Below are positions 21,577-28,788 of a stretch of DNA of 28,788 nt, in pieces. A model generated the notes under the pieces. It saw nothing but the letters and a program-made list of their open reading frames with translations. It was not told the origin of the DNA and did no database searches. The DNA comes from CAZKYP01 sp964556885 (GTDB taxonomy: Bacteria > Planctomycetota > Phycisphaerae > Sedimentisphaerales > Anaerobacaceae): assembly GCA_964556885.1 (NCBI GenBank), contig CAZKYP010000014.1:1-28788 (forward strand), given 5' to 3'. The first letter of the stretch is position 1, and each line of letters starts with the position of its first letter. A program made the position numbers and the translations under genes.

Positions 21577-22239
21577 ATGCTTAATGATGGTGATAAGGGA
21601 GTGATTATTCAACGTGGCAAACAAACTTATGCCGTAGCGCCTCATATTCCATGTGGCGTGGTCAGTGCCCAGACGTTGCGTAAACTCGCCGATATCGCGG
21701 AGAAATACGGCGCTGCGGCTTTGAAATTGACCAGTGCCGCAAGAATTGCGATTGTCGGCCTTAAGGAAGAGGACATCGATAATGTCTGGGCTGAGCTTGG
21801 TATGGATGCAGGGGCCGCTGTCGGGCTGTGTGTTAGAAGCGTAAAGGCCTGCCCAGGGACTACATTTTGTAAACGCGGGATACAAGATAGTCTTTCTCTG
21901 GGCTTAAAGCTTGATGAGAAATATCACGGCATGGAACTGCCCGGCAAACTTAAAATCGGCGTCAGCGGCTGTCCCAACCAGTGCGCCGAAACATGCATTA
22001 AGGATATTGGACTTGTCGGTAAACCCAGGGGCTGGACATTAATGGTTGGTGGAAATGGTGGAGCAAAACCACGGTTGGCTAAGGAACTGGTGAAAGGAAT
22101 TTCCGCAGACCGAACATTTGATTTAATCGATAAGGTTATCGACTATTATAAAACCAATGCAAAACCTCATCAGAGACTTGGTGCAATGCTCGAAAAGATG
22201 GATTTCGAAGAGTTTAAGTCGGCGGTGTTGAGTGAATAG
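21577..22239 (+). CDS. Small siroheme/[4Fe-4S] sulfite or nitrite reductase-like protein
   Basis: A 220-residue protein with a ferredoxin-like half domain (residues 1-75, including PHIPCGVVSAQTLRKLADIAEKYG) and then the siroheme/Fe4S signature of the sulfite/nitrite reductase family: ACPGTTFC (Cys92, Cys98; C-x5-C) and GCPNQCAETC (Cys132, Cys136; C-x3-C). It is roughly half to a third of a full assimilatory enzyme and corresponds to the compact, one-repeat members found in anaerobes. It probably binds a coupled siroheme-[4Fe-4S] centre; whether it reduces sulfite, nitrite or something else is not visible. No flavoprotein partner is adjacent. ATG 21577 has AGGAGTC upstream. The stop overlaps the next start. 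Confidence 0.82.
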   Translation: MLNDGDKGVIIQRGKQTYAVAPHIPCGVVSAQTLRKLADIAEKYGAAALKLTSAARIAIVGLKEEDIDNVWAELGMDAGAAVGLCVRSVKACPGTTFCKRGIQDSLSLGLKLDEKYHGMELPGKLKIGVSGCPNQCAETCIKDIGLVGKPRGWTLMVGGNGGAKPRLAKELVKGISADRTFDLIDKVIDYYKTNAKPHQRLGAMLEKMDFEEFKSAVLSE

Positions 22240-23128
22240 ACGGACGGTTATAATAAAGGGGATACTGGAAAGGCTTTATAAAAAATATAATCACTATGAA
22301 TTAATTAAGCCCGATCCGTTGCAGTTCATATACCGATATAAAAATCCGGCCGATATGGAAATAGCAGGTTTTCTGGCGGCGGCCCTTGCTTATGGCAGGG
22401 TCCAGCAGATAGAAAAGAGCCTGACAAGTCTCATGGAGTATATGGGGAGTCATCCATCATCGTTTACACGAAATTTTAATGAGCAGAAAAAATCAAAGTT
22501 GAAGGATTTCAAACATAGATTTACGACCGGCGATGATATCTCGGATTTACTGGTGCTGTTAAAGAATGTGCTAAACAAACATGGTAGTATCGAAAAATAT
22601 TTCCTTAAGGGCTATACAAAAGATGACGAGAATATAATACCTGCGTTAACAATATTTTGTAACTCACTTCTGAAAATTCATGCTTCAAAACATAGGGGAC
22701 AAGTAAACAGGGGATTGCAGTACCTGCTGGTTAGTCCTTCGGACGGCAGCGCGTGCAAGCGGCTCAATCTGTTTCTGAGATGGATGGTACGGGATGATGA
22801 GGTTGATACCGGATTGTGGAAATCGGTCGATAAAAGTAAACTTATCGTTCCGGTTGATGTACACATGGGCAGGTTATGCAGGTTTCTCGGATTTCATAAT
22901 AAACAAACGATTTCATTATCAACGGCAGTGGAAATAACAAGAAATTTTGCCGAGATTGTGCCGAATGACCCTGTAAAGTATGATTTTGCGCTGAGCCGAA
23001 TTGGGATTGTTGAAAATTGTACCGGTAAGCCCAGTAACTTATGTCGCGATTGTGAATTAATATCATTTTGTCAAAGAGATAAATATGATATTATAAATAC
23101 GCAATGTCGGAGGAGAAAGACGGAATAA
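22232..23128 (+). CDS. TIGR02757 (DUF2400) family protein with an endonuclease III-like Fe-S cysteine set
   Basis: A 298-residue protein of the TIGR02757 family; the N-terminal DPLQFIYRYKNPADMEIAGFLAAALAYGRVQQI block is diagnostic. The C-terminal half contains IVPVDVHMGRLCRFLGF (206-222), like the catalytic VDTHV segment of HhH-GPD DNA glycosylases, and the C-terminus has Cys263, Cys271, Cys274 and Cys280 (C-x7-C-x2-C-x5-C), close to the endonuclease III [4Fe-4S] loop. A DNA-repair-like fold is therefore plausible, but no activity is known to me for this family. It starts with GTG 22232, overlapping the previous stop by 8 bases, with only a weak ribosome-binding site, which suggests coupled translation. 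Confidence 0.8.
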   Translation: MNRRTVIIKGILERLYKKYNHYELIKPDPLQFIYRYKNPADMEIAGFLAAALAYGRVQQIEKSLTSLMEYMGSHPSSFTRNFNEQKKSKLKDFKHRFTTGDDISDLLVLLKNVLNKHGSIEKYFLKGYTKDDENIIPALTIFCNSLLKIHASKHRGQVNRGLQYLLVSPSDGSACKRLNLFLRWMVRDDEVDTGLWKSVDKSKLIVPVDVHMGRLCRFLGFHNKQTISLSTAVEITRNFAEIVPNDPVKYDFALSRIGIVENCTGKPSNLCRDCELISFCQRDKYDIINTQCRRRKTE

Positions 23129-23144
23129 TCGGAGAAATAGTCAA

Positions 23145-24869
23145 ATGGATTCGGAAAAGCTTGAAAAATATAGTTCGGCGATAACTTTGACAGATATGGA
23201 AGTCTTTGTATTTCCGGAACTTATGTACAGTCTTGTTCTGGCAAATATTATGAGCCCGGTAATTTGGCGATGGCGGGAACTGGATTGCTTTAAAAAACTG
23301 GAGGGTAAAAGTACCTATCGCAAATTGATGCGGCTGCGACAATTCATAATGGATGAATTTGATTTCAATCTTGATCTTGAGACATGGGGATTGACAAGCA
23401 AGGATAAGGAGATTAAACGATTCGAAAAATTCATACCTCCTGAAGAGATCGCAAAAAGTAATGCCCTGTTCGGCTATCACGGGGATAAATATTATTTCGA
23501 TGTGGATATTCGCAGGCATTTCGGCCTGGATCAATATAACAGCGATATTATTCCATATTGGAAGACGGAAACAGTTGAGGCGATGGAAGCGTTCCGTCAT
23601 AAAAAAGGATATAGTTTAGCGGCTGGGGAATGTGTGTCTCTTTCAGCTCTTTACGCCGCTGCTGCGTTTATTGTTTGCGGCGTACCCCTCAATGATATCT
23701 ACATGGTACTTACGCCTCTCCATTCTCAGAATTTTATCGATATTCAGGATGGCATTTTGACCAATAACAGAAGGCTGGTAACCAAAACCATGTGGTTCAA
23801 CGGTACGGCTATTTCATACAAGGCTCAGCGTGCATTGAGAAACGAAAGAGTGACAATTGTTGCTCATCGTTCCGGATATATTCATTGTCTTTATAAGGAT
23901 GCGACAATAGACAGGCGTTCTTATGAACAATTCACCGGGAAGCTTGATTCGTATCTTTCGGCGGAATTGTCACTTGAGATTATTGCAAGTTTCCTGCGCT
24001 GCTATAGAGACTATCAAAAGTACTTCCAGATATGCCGCGATTGCCATGGGCAGCCGCAGTATATAAAAGCGGAAATCCTGTTCCATTACGAACACGGTAG
24101 TAATTTCAAAATCGGATGCAGGACTCATGATAAGCTGCTTTCCGAGGTATCAGATGAAGATTTTGTGCCATTTTCGCTGCCGGGGAGAATCCGTTGCGAG
24201 CAATTTGCAGAATTCCTGGAAAAGCAGAAACCCGACCTCAAGAGTTCCGAGGGTAAAGCTGTTTTCGAGCAATTTATCGAGTCGGTTGTGCCGGATGCCA
24301 AGCAGTTTGTGGATAAATTAATTGATTTTATTTATACGGAAGCCAAACTGCCTTCTTTGGATAAGAAATTTCTATCTTCGGATACGATAGATATTTCAAC
24401 GGAGCAAAGTCGGGAGCAGATAATTGAGTATCTGCAAAGCAAACGGCAAACCAATACTACATCCGACCTTGCGTTTTATGCTTATCGTGATATGGAAACC
24501 TGCGATTGGGCGCCATTCATCAAAGCGGCCCTGGAGCGCAACCCTGTGTCCGTCGAGATGGCAAAATCTATGTCTGTTCAGCAGGTGTACGAGTGGCTCG
24601 GTGAAATCGGAAATACGTCGATTTATGAAGATAAAAGGCTGGCACAACCGGATGAAGTGTCAAATTATGGTACCGGCGATGGTCTGGAAAAAGCATTTCT
24701 GCTGGCCAATATTATCCGCCGGAGATATCCGGAACGGGATATTCGGATGAATATAAACGAGAGCAGGGTATTGCTAAAAGCGGGGGATGAATATTTTTTA
24801 TCGTCTTCTAAAAACCTCCAAAAACAGGTTTTTATTTCAAAAAATGGCGATTATACAATAGCTGATTAA
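23145..24869 (+). CDS. Uncharacterised 574-residue protein with a transglutaminase-like Cys-His pattern
   Basis: I do not recognise a named family. There is no signal peptide or clear membrane helix, so it is probably cytoplasmic. Residues 150-215 hold the strongest pattern: AAGECVSLSALYAAAAFIVCG (Cys163 at a helix start), then GVPLNDIYMVLTPLHSQNF (His193) and DIQDG (Asp199/Asp202). Cys at the start of a helix, a 'gly-val-pro' turn, a strand, then His and Asp is the layout of transglutaminase-like cysteine peptidase cores. Residues 296-325 contain a CRDCHG pair and a later Cys that could bind metal. The C-terminal 100 residues contain DGLEKAFLLANIIRRRYP and a LKAGDEYFLSSS hairpin. It starts 16 bases after the TIGR02757 gene, with GGAG upstream of ATG 23145. 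Confidence 0.7.
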   Translation: MDSEKLEKYSSAITLTDMEVFVFPELMYSLVLANIMSPVIWRWRELDCFKKLEGKSTYRKLMRLRQFIMDEFDFNLDLETWGLTSKDKEIKRFEKFIPPEEIAKSNALFGYHGDKYYFDVDIRRHFGLDQYNSDIIPYWKTETVEAMEAFRHKKGYSLAAGECVSLSALYAAAAFIVCGVPLNDIYMVLTPLHSQNFIDIQDGILTNNRRLVTKTMWFNGTAISYKAQRALRNERVTIVAHRSGYIHCLYKDATIDRRSYEQFTGKLDSYLSAELSLEIIASFLRCYRDYQKYFQICRDCHGQPQYIKAEILFHYEHGSNFKIGCRTHDKLLSEVSDEDFVPFSLPGRIRCEQFAEFLEKQKPDLKSSEGKAVFEQFIESVVPDAKQFVDKLIDFIYTEAKLPSLDKKFLSSDTIDISTEQSREQIIEYLQSKRQTNTTSDLAFYAYRDMETCDWAPFIKAALERNPVSVEMAKSMSVQQVYEWLGEIGNTSIYEDKRLAQPDEVSNYGTGDGLEKAFLLANIIRRRYPERDIRMNINESRVLLKAGDEYFLSSSKNLQKQVFISKNGDYTIAD

Positions 24870-24943
24870 AACGTATCTTTATGGGGGCAAGTTGTTTATA
24901 GGTAATCGAGATAGATTTATTTTAAAAAAATAAAAAAATTCTG

Positions 24944-24999
24944 TTGATAAATCGAACAAATAGGACTATTTTAGTAGTATAAGATAATATATGTCCTAT
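24944..24999 (+). promoter_or_regulatory. Putative promoter with overlapping inverted repeat upstream of the Rrf2 operon
   Basis: TTGATA (24944-24949) and TATTTT (24967-24972), spacer 17, fit a sigma70 promoter. A perfect 7-bp inverted repeat, ATAGGAC (24960-24966) / GTCCTAT (24993-24999), abuts the -10 and spans the expected start. It could be the binding site of the Rrf2 regulator encoded downstream; it matches no Rrf2-type consensus known to me. Confidence 0.35.
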
Positions 25000-25059
25000 A
25001 TAGGTTGCTTCGTGAAAGGACATTTTATACAGTAACGGAAGGCTGTAATTTGTAAAAAC

Positions 25060-25095
25060 GGGCCCCGATAAAAACGGATAATTTTATAGGGGCCC
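25060..25095 (+). terminator. Strong GC-rich hairpin between the 23145-24869 gene and the Rrf2 gene
   Basis: GGGCCCC (25060-25066) pairs with GGGGCCC (25089-25095); inside, after one mismatch, ATAAAA (25068-25073) pairs with TTTTAT (25082-25087). The run CCTTTTTAATTT follows at 25102. This is an intrinsic terminator by shape. It lies 60 bases before ATG 25156, so if the promoter at 24944 is real it would act as a leader attenuator. Confidence 0.6.
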
Positions 25096-25155
25096 AATAA
25101 TCCTTTTTAATTTGTGAATAGATTATTGTGGTTAATTTGAAAGGTTCGAGCAGCA

Positions 25156-25593
25156 ATGGATGTGATAAGAAGAAATACAGATTATGCTTTAAGGGCGATG
25201 GTCAATCTCACCGAGAATTACAAACAAGAGCCTGTATCCGTAAGAAGTATTGCTGAAAAGGAGGATATATCTTATCAATTGGCGTGTAAGCTGATGCAAA
25301 AGCTTCATAACGCAAAACTACTCGAAAGCTGGATGGGTCCCAGGGGGGGATTCAGACTTAGCCGGGAACCTTCGAAAATAAACCTTTTGGAAGTGATAGA
25401 GGCAATACAGGAGCCGTTGAATTTCAACAGGTGCTTGTTGTCGGAGGACGCATGCAGCAGGAAAAAAACTTGTCCGATTACAAGTAAACTTGCCGAACTA
25501 CAGGAGCACGTCAAAGATTTTCTGAGTGAAATAACTCTGGATCAGGTAGCTGGTAAAAAAAGCAACAGGGCAAAAGTGAGGCAGAAAAAATGA
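25156..25593 (+). CDS. Rrf2 family transcriptional regulator with Fe-S-type cysteines
   Basis: A 145-residue regulator with the Rrf2 winged helix: RRNTDYALRAMVNL (5-18), SVRSIAEKEDISYQLACKLMQKL (recognition region), and the wing GPRGGFRLSREPSKINLLEVIEAI. Three cysteines, Cys93, Cys100 and Cys106 (NRCLL, DACSR, TCPIT), match the spacing used by IscR, NsrR and RsrR for a [4Fe-4S] or [2Fe-2S] cluster. It probably senses oxygen, NO or redox state and controls the genes that follow, several of which are thiol-redox proteins. The last codons overlap the next gene as ATGA (25590-25593). The signal it senses cannot be read from the sequence. Confidence 0.93.
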   Translation: MDVIRRNTDYALRAMVNLTENYKQEPVSVRSIAEKEDISYQLACKLMQKLHNAKLLESWMGPRGGFRLSREPSKINLLEVIEAIQEPLNFNRCLLSEDACSRKKTCPITSKLAELQEHVKDFLSEITLDQVAGKKSNRAKVRQKK

Positions 25594-26369
25594 TAAAATG
25601 TCCCGGCCAAGATCAAAGATACTGGAAGCCGGAGGATATCTTCGATATCTCATGTCCTAATTGTAATGAAATGATCGAGTTTTTCAAAGATGAGCCGAAA
25701 CTCGAATGCCCCAAGTGTAAACAAACCATCATAAATCCCAAGATCGATTTTGGCTGTACCGAGTGGTGTAAGTATGCGGAAAAATGCACAGGAAATTTAT
25801 CTACGAATGTTAAAAATACAAAGAGAGAAGATTTGATAAAGGAAATGAAAAGAATTTTCGGCTCGGACCAAAAACGAATTGAACATGCACTTTCAGTATT
25901 GAACTTTGCCGAGCAGATACAAAAAATTGAAGGCGGCGATCTCCTAATTGTCCGGGCCGCAGCGATTTTACATGATATAGGGATTCATGAGGCCGAGCAA
26001 AAACATGGTTCATCGGCTGGTAATTACCAGGAAATAGAAGGGCCGCCGTTAGCAGAGCAAATATTGAAGGAAAACGATATTCCATCCGATGATATTGAAC
26101 ATATCTGCAGGATTATTGCCAATCATCATAGCGCAAAGAATATCGACACAATTGAGTTCAGGATAATATGGGATGCAGACTGGCTTGTAAATATTCCTGT
26201 GGAATTACCGAACTTAGGTTGGGAAAAATTACAGAAAATTATTGGTAAAACTTTTAAAACACCCACCGGACATAAAATTGCAACTGAGTTGTTTTTGGGG
26301 AATAGCTCAATAGTGAATTCAGAAGATAATTTACACCAATCAACAATTAAGAAAGAGGTGCAAAAATGA
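25590..26369 (+). CDS. HD-domain metal phosphohydrolase with N-terminal zinc ribbon
   Basis: A 259-residue protein. The N-terminal 70 residues hold a zinc ribbon (Cys22, Cys25, Cys40, Cys43) and a second Cys group (Cys56, Cys60, Cys66), perhaps another metal site. Residues 95-205 are an HD domain: His99, HD pair in ILHDIGIHEAE (His128, Asp129), ANHHS (His179, His180) and DADWLV (Asp195). HD proteins hydrolyse phosphomonoesters or nucleotides; the substrate is unknown. The joining of a Cys-rich segment to an HD domain, in an operon led by a redox-type regulator, suggests metal- or redox-linked control (inference). It overlaps its neighbours at both ends by ATGA. Confidence 0.85.
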   Translation: MIKCPGQDQRYWKPEDIFDISCPNCNEMIEFFKDEPKLECPKCKQTIINPKIDFGCTEWCKYAEKCTGNLSTNVKNTKREDLIKEMKRIFGSDQKRIEHALSVLNFAEQIQKIEGGDLLIVRAAAILHDIGIHEAEQKHGSSAGNYQEIEGPPLAEQILKENDIPSDDIEHICRIIANHHSAKNIDTIEFRIIWDADWLVNIPVELPNLGWEKLQKIIGKTFKTPTGHKIATELFLGNSSIVNSEDNLHQSTIKKEVQK

Positions 26370-26959
26370 ATAAACAGAATAAAACAAAAGGAATAATTTT
26401 GGCAGTAGCTATAGTTATAACAATGGCTTTGTTGGGAGGTTATGCAGTTGTTGGAAATCGATCGACGGAATCTAAATATGTTCTCGATAAGAACCTGCAA
26501 AATATCGTCGACTCTGCTAAAACATGGGATGTTGCGTTTACTTCGTGGTTTGGGAAAAGCGCACCTGATTTTACGGTTAAAGACATCAATGGGAAAAGCC
26601 ATAAGCTCAGCGATTATCGCGGTAAAAACGTATTAGTTGTATTTTGGGCGACATGGTGCCCTCCGTGCAATCAGGAGATACCCCATCTGATTGAGCTTCG
26701 TAACACGTTCGGAGAGGATGAACTGGCAATACTGGCGATATCGACAGAAGACTCCGGGTTAGTAAAAAGTTTTGCCGAGTCGAAACAAATAAACTATACG
26801 GTCGTTTCCCTTGACGACAGTATTTTACCTCAGCCTTTTGCGTCCGTGACCTCTATACCAACGAGTTTTTATATCGACAGGAACGGGGCCGTAAAGCTCG
26901 CGACCGAGGGCTTAGTGTCGTTTGAAGATGCAAAGGCGATTATACAAACTGAGAAATAA
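26366..26959 (+). CDS. Membrane-anchored TlpA-like thioredoxin
   Basis: A 197-residue thioredoxin of the TlpA/ResA type. An uncleaved-looking N-terminal anchor (residues 9-30, GIILAVAIVITMALLGG) places the rest outside the cytoplasmic membrane. The redoxin domain begins at GKSAPDFTVKDINGK and has the active-site FWATWCPPC (Cys98, Cys101) and a cis-Pro loop (TSIPTSFYI). ResA-type proteins reduce disulfides in apocytochromes or other envelope proteins. Its substrate here is unknown. ATG 26366 overlaps the previous stop (ATGA), and its 3' end overlaps the start of the DUF255 gene. Confidence 0.92.
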   Translation: MNKQNKTKGIILAVAIVITMALLGGYAVVGNRSTESKYVLDKNLQNIVDSAKTWDVAFTSWFGKSAPDFTVKDINGKSHKLSDYRGKNVLVVFWATWCPPCNQEIPHLIELRNTFGEDELAILAISTEDSGLVKSFAESKQINYTVVSLDDSILPQPFASVTSIPTSFYIDRNGAVKLATEGLVSFEDAKAIIQTEK

Positions 26960-28788
26960 ACATACTCATAAGTTTGGTTATTTATGTTTGGTTTTTCTGA
27001 CCATCGTAGTCTCAGTCTATGCTCTTACAGGAAACGATACAATGTCTGCTGAATCAGTTATAAATAAAAGTACTAACAGGCTTATCAATGAAACCAGCCC
27101 GTACTTATTGCAGCATGCGCATAATCCTGTAGACTGGTACCCCTGGTCCGAAGAAGCTTTCGAAACTGCCAGGAAAGAAGATAAGCCGGTTTTTCTTTCC
27201 ATCGGCTACTCGACCTGCCACTGGTGTCATGTCATGGAACGTGAAAGTTTCATGGATGTCGATACTGCGGCGATAATGAATGAGCATTTCATTAATATAA
27301 AGGTCGACCGGGAAGAGCGTCCGGATATTGATACCATATATATGAGTGCGATACAGGCAATGACGGGAAGCGGGGGCTGGCCTTTGTCTGTGTTTATAAC
27401 ACATGATGGTAAACCTTTTTACGGGGGAACATATTTCCCGCCAAATGAACTATACGGTCGTCCGAGCTTCAAGAGTGTGCTCTTATTGGTTTCCGATGCG
27501 TGGGAAAACAGGCGCGAGCAGTTATTTGAATCGGCGGACAAAATCAACGAGATTTTAGCAACACTTGGTCAGCAGAATAGTGAGGCCAATATTTCACCGG
27601 ATATACTTAACCGGGCCGAATCTGATCTCGAGAACAGCTTCGATTTGATTTATGGCGGATTCGGAGCTGCTCCGAAATTTCCACAACCGGGTAATCTGTC
27701 GTTCCTTTTGCGCTATTGGCACAGAACAGGCAATGAGCAGGCATTAATGATGGTCGAAAAGACTCTCGATTCAATGACTAAGGGCGGCATATACGACCAT
27801 ATAGGCGGCGGTTTTCATCGATATTCCACGGATGCGAAATGGCTTGTTCCACACTTTGAAAAAATGCTCTATGACCAGGCTTTGATTAGCAGAATATATC
27901 TTGAAGCATATCAAATTACCAAAAATCGAAAGTATTCGAATATCGCAACTGATATTTTCAACTATGTTTTGCGTGACATGACGGATGCGAAAGGTGGATT
28001 CTACAGCGCCGAGGATGCCGACAGTGAGGGAGAAGAAGGGATTTTTTATGTTTGGGAGCCGAATGAAATAAAAGACATTCTTGGCGCTGCCGAGGCCGAG
28101 ATTTTTAATAAGTATTACGGCGTGACGAGTAGCGGGAATTTTGAAGATGGAAAGAGCATTTTGAATGTTACCAAATCAACTGGTGAAATGGCCGAACTGT
28201 TTGATAAGGACCAAAATGAAGTGGAAAGAATTTTGTCACAAGGTCGCTCGAAGCTTCTGGAACACCGTACCAAAAAACCTCGTCCTTTACGTGATGATAA
28301 AGTTATAGCCGGCTGGAACGGATTGATGATTTCATCGATGGCTTATGGTGGTGCTGTATTAAATGAACCGAGATACGTCGAAGCCGCTGAAAAAGCCGCT
28401 CATTTCGTATTATCGAACCTGAATATCGATAGTCGATTGAAGCGATACTATCGTGATGGAAAAGTGGTAGGATTGGCGGTAGTGGATGATTATTCATTCA
28501 TGATAATGGGTTTGCTGGATCTCTATGAGGCAACCTTAAATATTCAATGGCTGATGGAAGCCCAGAAATTAACTGACAGGATGATAGAGTTGTTTGACGA
28601 TAAGAATGGCGGAGGATTTTATTTAACCGGCCACGATGGTGAAAATCTGACAATTAGAACTAAATTTGCATATGATGGGGCAATTCCAGGCGGAAATTCC
28701 GTTGCCGCTTTATGCCTGCTTAAGCTTGGACGAATAACCACTGAGAAACGTTTCACGGAAAGGGCCGAACGTTTGCTTGAAACGTATT
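26928..28788 (+). CDS. Exported DUF255 / SSP411 (Spata20-like, YyaL-like) thioredoxin-domain protein, 3' end outside window
   Basis: The frame runs from ATG 26928 to the window edge: 620 codons of a family usually near 650-720 residues. The N-terminus is basic (MQRRLYKLRNKHTHK) and followed by a hydrophobic core (GYLCLVFLTIVVSVYALTG), a predicted signal peptide or anchor; without it the protein would begin near ATG 27042. The DUF255 thioredoxin domain follows: NETSPYLLQHAHNPVDWYPW, then STCHWCHVM with Cys97-x2-Cys100, and DREERPDID. The C-terminal part has six-hairpin glycosidase-like repeats (YGGFGAAPKFPQP, GGFHRYSTD, HFEKMLYDQA, ADSEGEEG, DDKVIAGWNGLM). Substrate unknown. The start overlaps the TlpA-like gene by 32 bases. 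The last gene of the operon visible here. Confidence 0.9.
   Translation, partial: MQRRLYKLRNKHTHKFGYLCLVFLTIVVSVYALTGNDTMSAESVINKSTNRLINETSPYLLQHAHNPVDWYPWSEEAFETARKEDKPVFLSIGYSTCHWCHVMERESFMDVDTAAIMNEHFINIKVDREERPDIDTIYMSAIQAMTGSGGWPLSVFITHDGKPFYGGTYFPPNELYGRPSFKSVLLLVSDAWENRREQLFESADKINEILATLGQQNSEANISPDILNRAESDLENSFDLIYGGFGAAPKFPQPGNLSFLLRYWHRTGNEQALMMVEKTLDSMTKGGIYDHIGGGFHRYSTDAKWLVPHFEKMLYDQALISRIYLEAYQITKNRKYSNIATDIFNYVLRDMTDAKGGFYSAEDADSEGEEGIFYVWEPNEIKDILGAAEAEIFNKYYGVTSSGNFEDGKSILNVTKSTGEMAELFDKDQNEVERILSQGRSKLLEHRTKKPRPLRDDKVIAGWNGLMISSMAYGGAVLNEPRYVEAAEKAAHFVLSNLNIDSRLKRYYRDGKVVGLAVVDDYSFMIMGLLDLYEATLNIQWLMEAQKLTDRMIELFDDKNGGGFYLTGHDGENLTIRTKFAYDGAIPGGNSVAALCLLKLGRITTEKRFTERAERLLETY

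Overview
The window looks like a piece of an anaerobic, moderate-GC Planctomycetota genome, probably class Phycisphaerae, from a metagenome assembly: there is a run of exactly 100 N at 20941-21040. The clues are the tail of an H-x9-DG pilin-like protein at the left edge, a giant surface protein built of tandem-95 repeats, and a full anaerobe-style oxygen-defence cluster (superoxide reductase, flavodiiron protein, rubrerythrin, rubredoxin). The lineage is an inference from gene content. Several promoters carry ordinary sigma70 boxes.

Region 1 (1-1680): the end of a pilin-like gene, a strong hairpin, a BrnT-type toxin with an overlapping antitoxin, and a convergent VOC (glyoxalase-fold) gene.

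Region 2 (1680-10950): dominated by one uninterrupted 2610-codon gene. It joins a complete ParA/Soj-type ATPase, a Lys/Pro-rich linker, one membrane helix, about 22 cadherin-like tandem-95 repeats, an Ig-like domain and an unassigned C-terminal domain. The predicted product has a cytoplasmic partition-type ATPase physically joined to a very long exported stalk. It has a roughly 400-base leader with inverted repeats. A small unrecognised gene follows behind its own near-consensus promoter. No ParB gene is visible. This is the most unusual object in the window.

Region 3 (10950-12480): a short lipoprotein gene (minus strand), tRNA-Val(TAC) (minus), a nitroreductase-family gene, and tRNA-Ala(CGC).

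Region 4 (12600-20920): a co-oriented oxidative-stress cluster: PerR-like regulator, rubrerythrin, thiol peroxidase, flavodiiron protein, superoxide reductase, ferritin, two tandem ferritin-family diiron proteins, rubredoxin, glucose-6-phosphate dehydrogenase, and an exported thioredoxin-fold/NHL protein. Peroxide sensing, superoxide, peroxide and oxygen removal, and iron storage are encoded together. Rubredoxin is the likely electron carrier and G6PDH a plausible NADPH source.

Region 5 (21040-24870): after the assembly gap come a truncated COQ7-like diiron protein, a small siroheme/[4Fe-4S] reductase-like protein, a TIGR02757 protein with an endonuclease III-like cysteine cluster, and an unrecognised protein with a transglutaminase-like Cys-His pattern.

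Region 6 (24870-28788): an overlapping operon of an Rrf2-family regulator, a zinc-ribbon/HD-domain protein, a membrane-anchored TlpA-like thioredoxin, and a signal-peptide-bearing DUF255/SSP411 protein that runs off the right edge.
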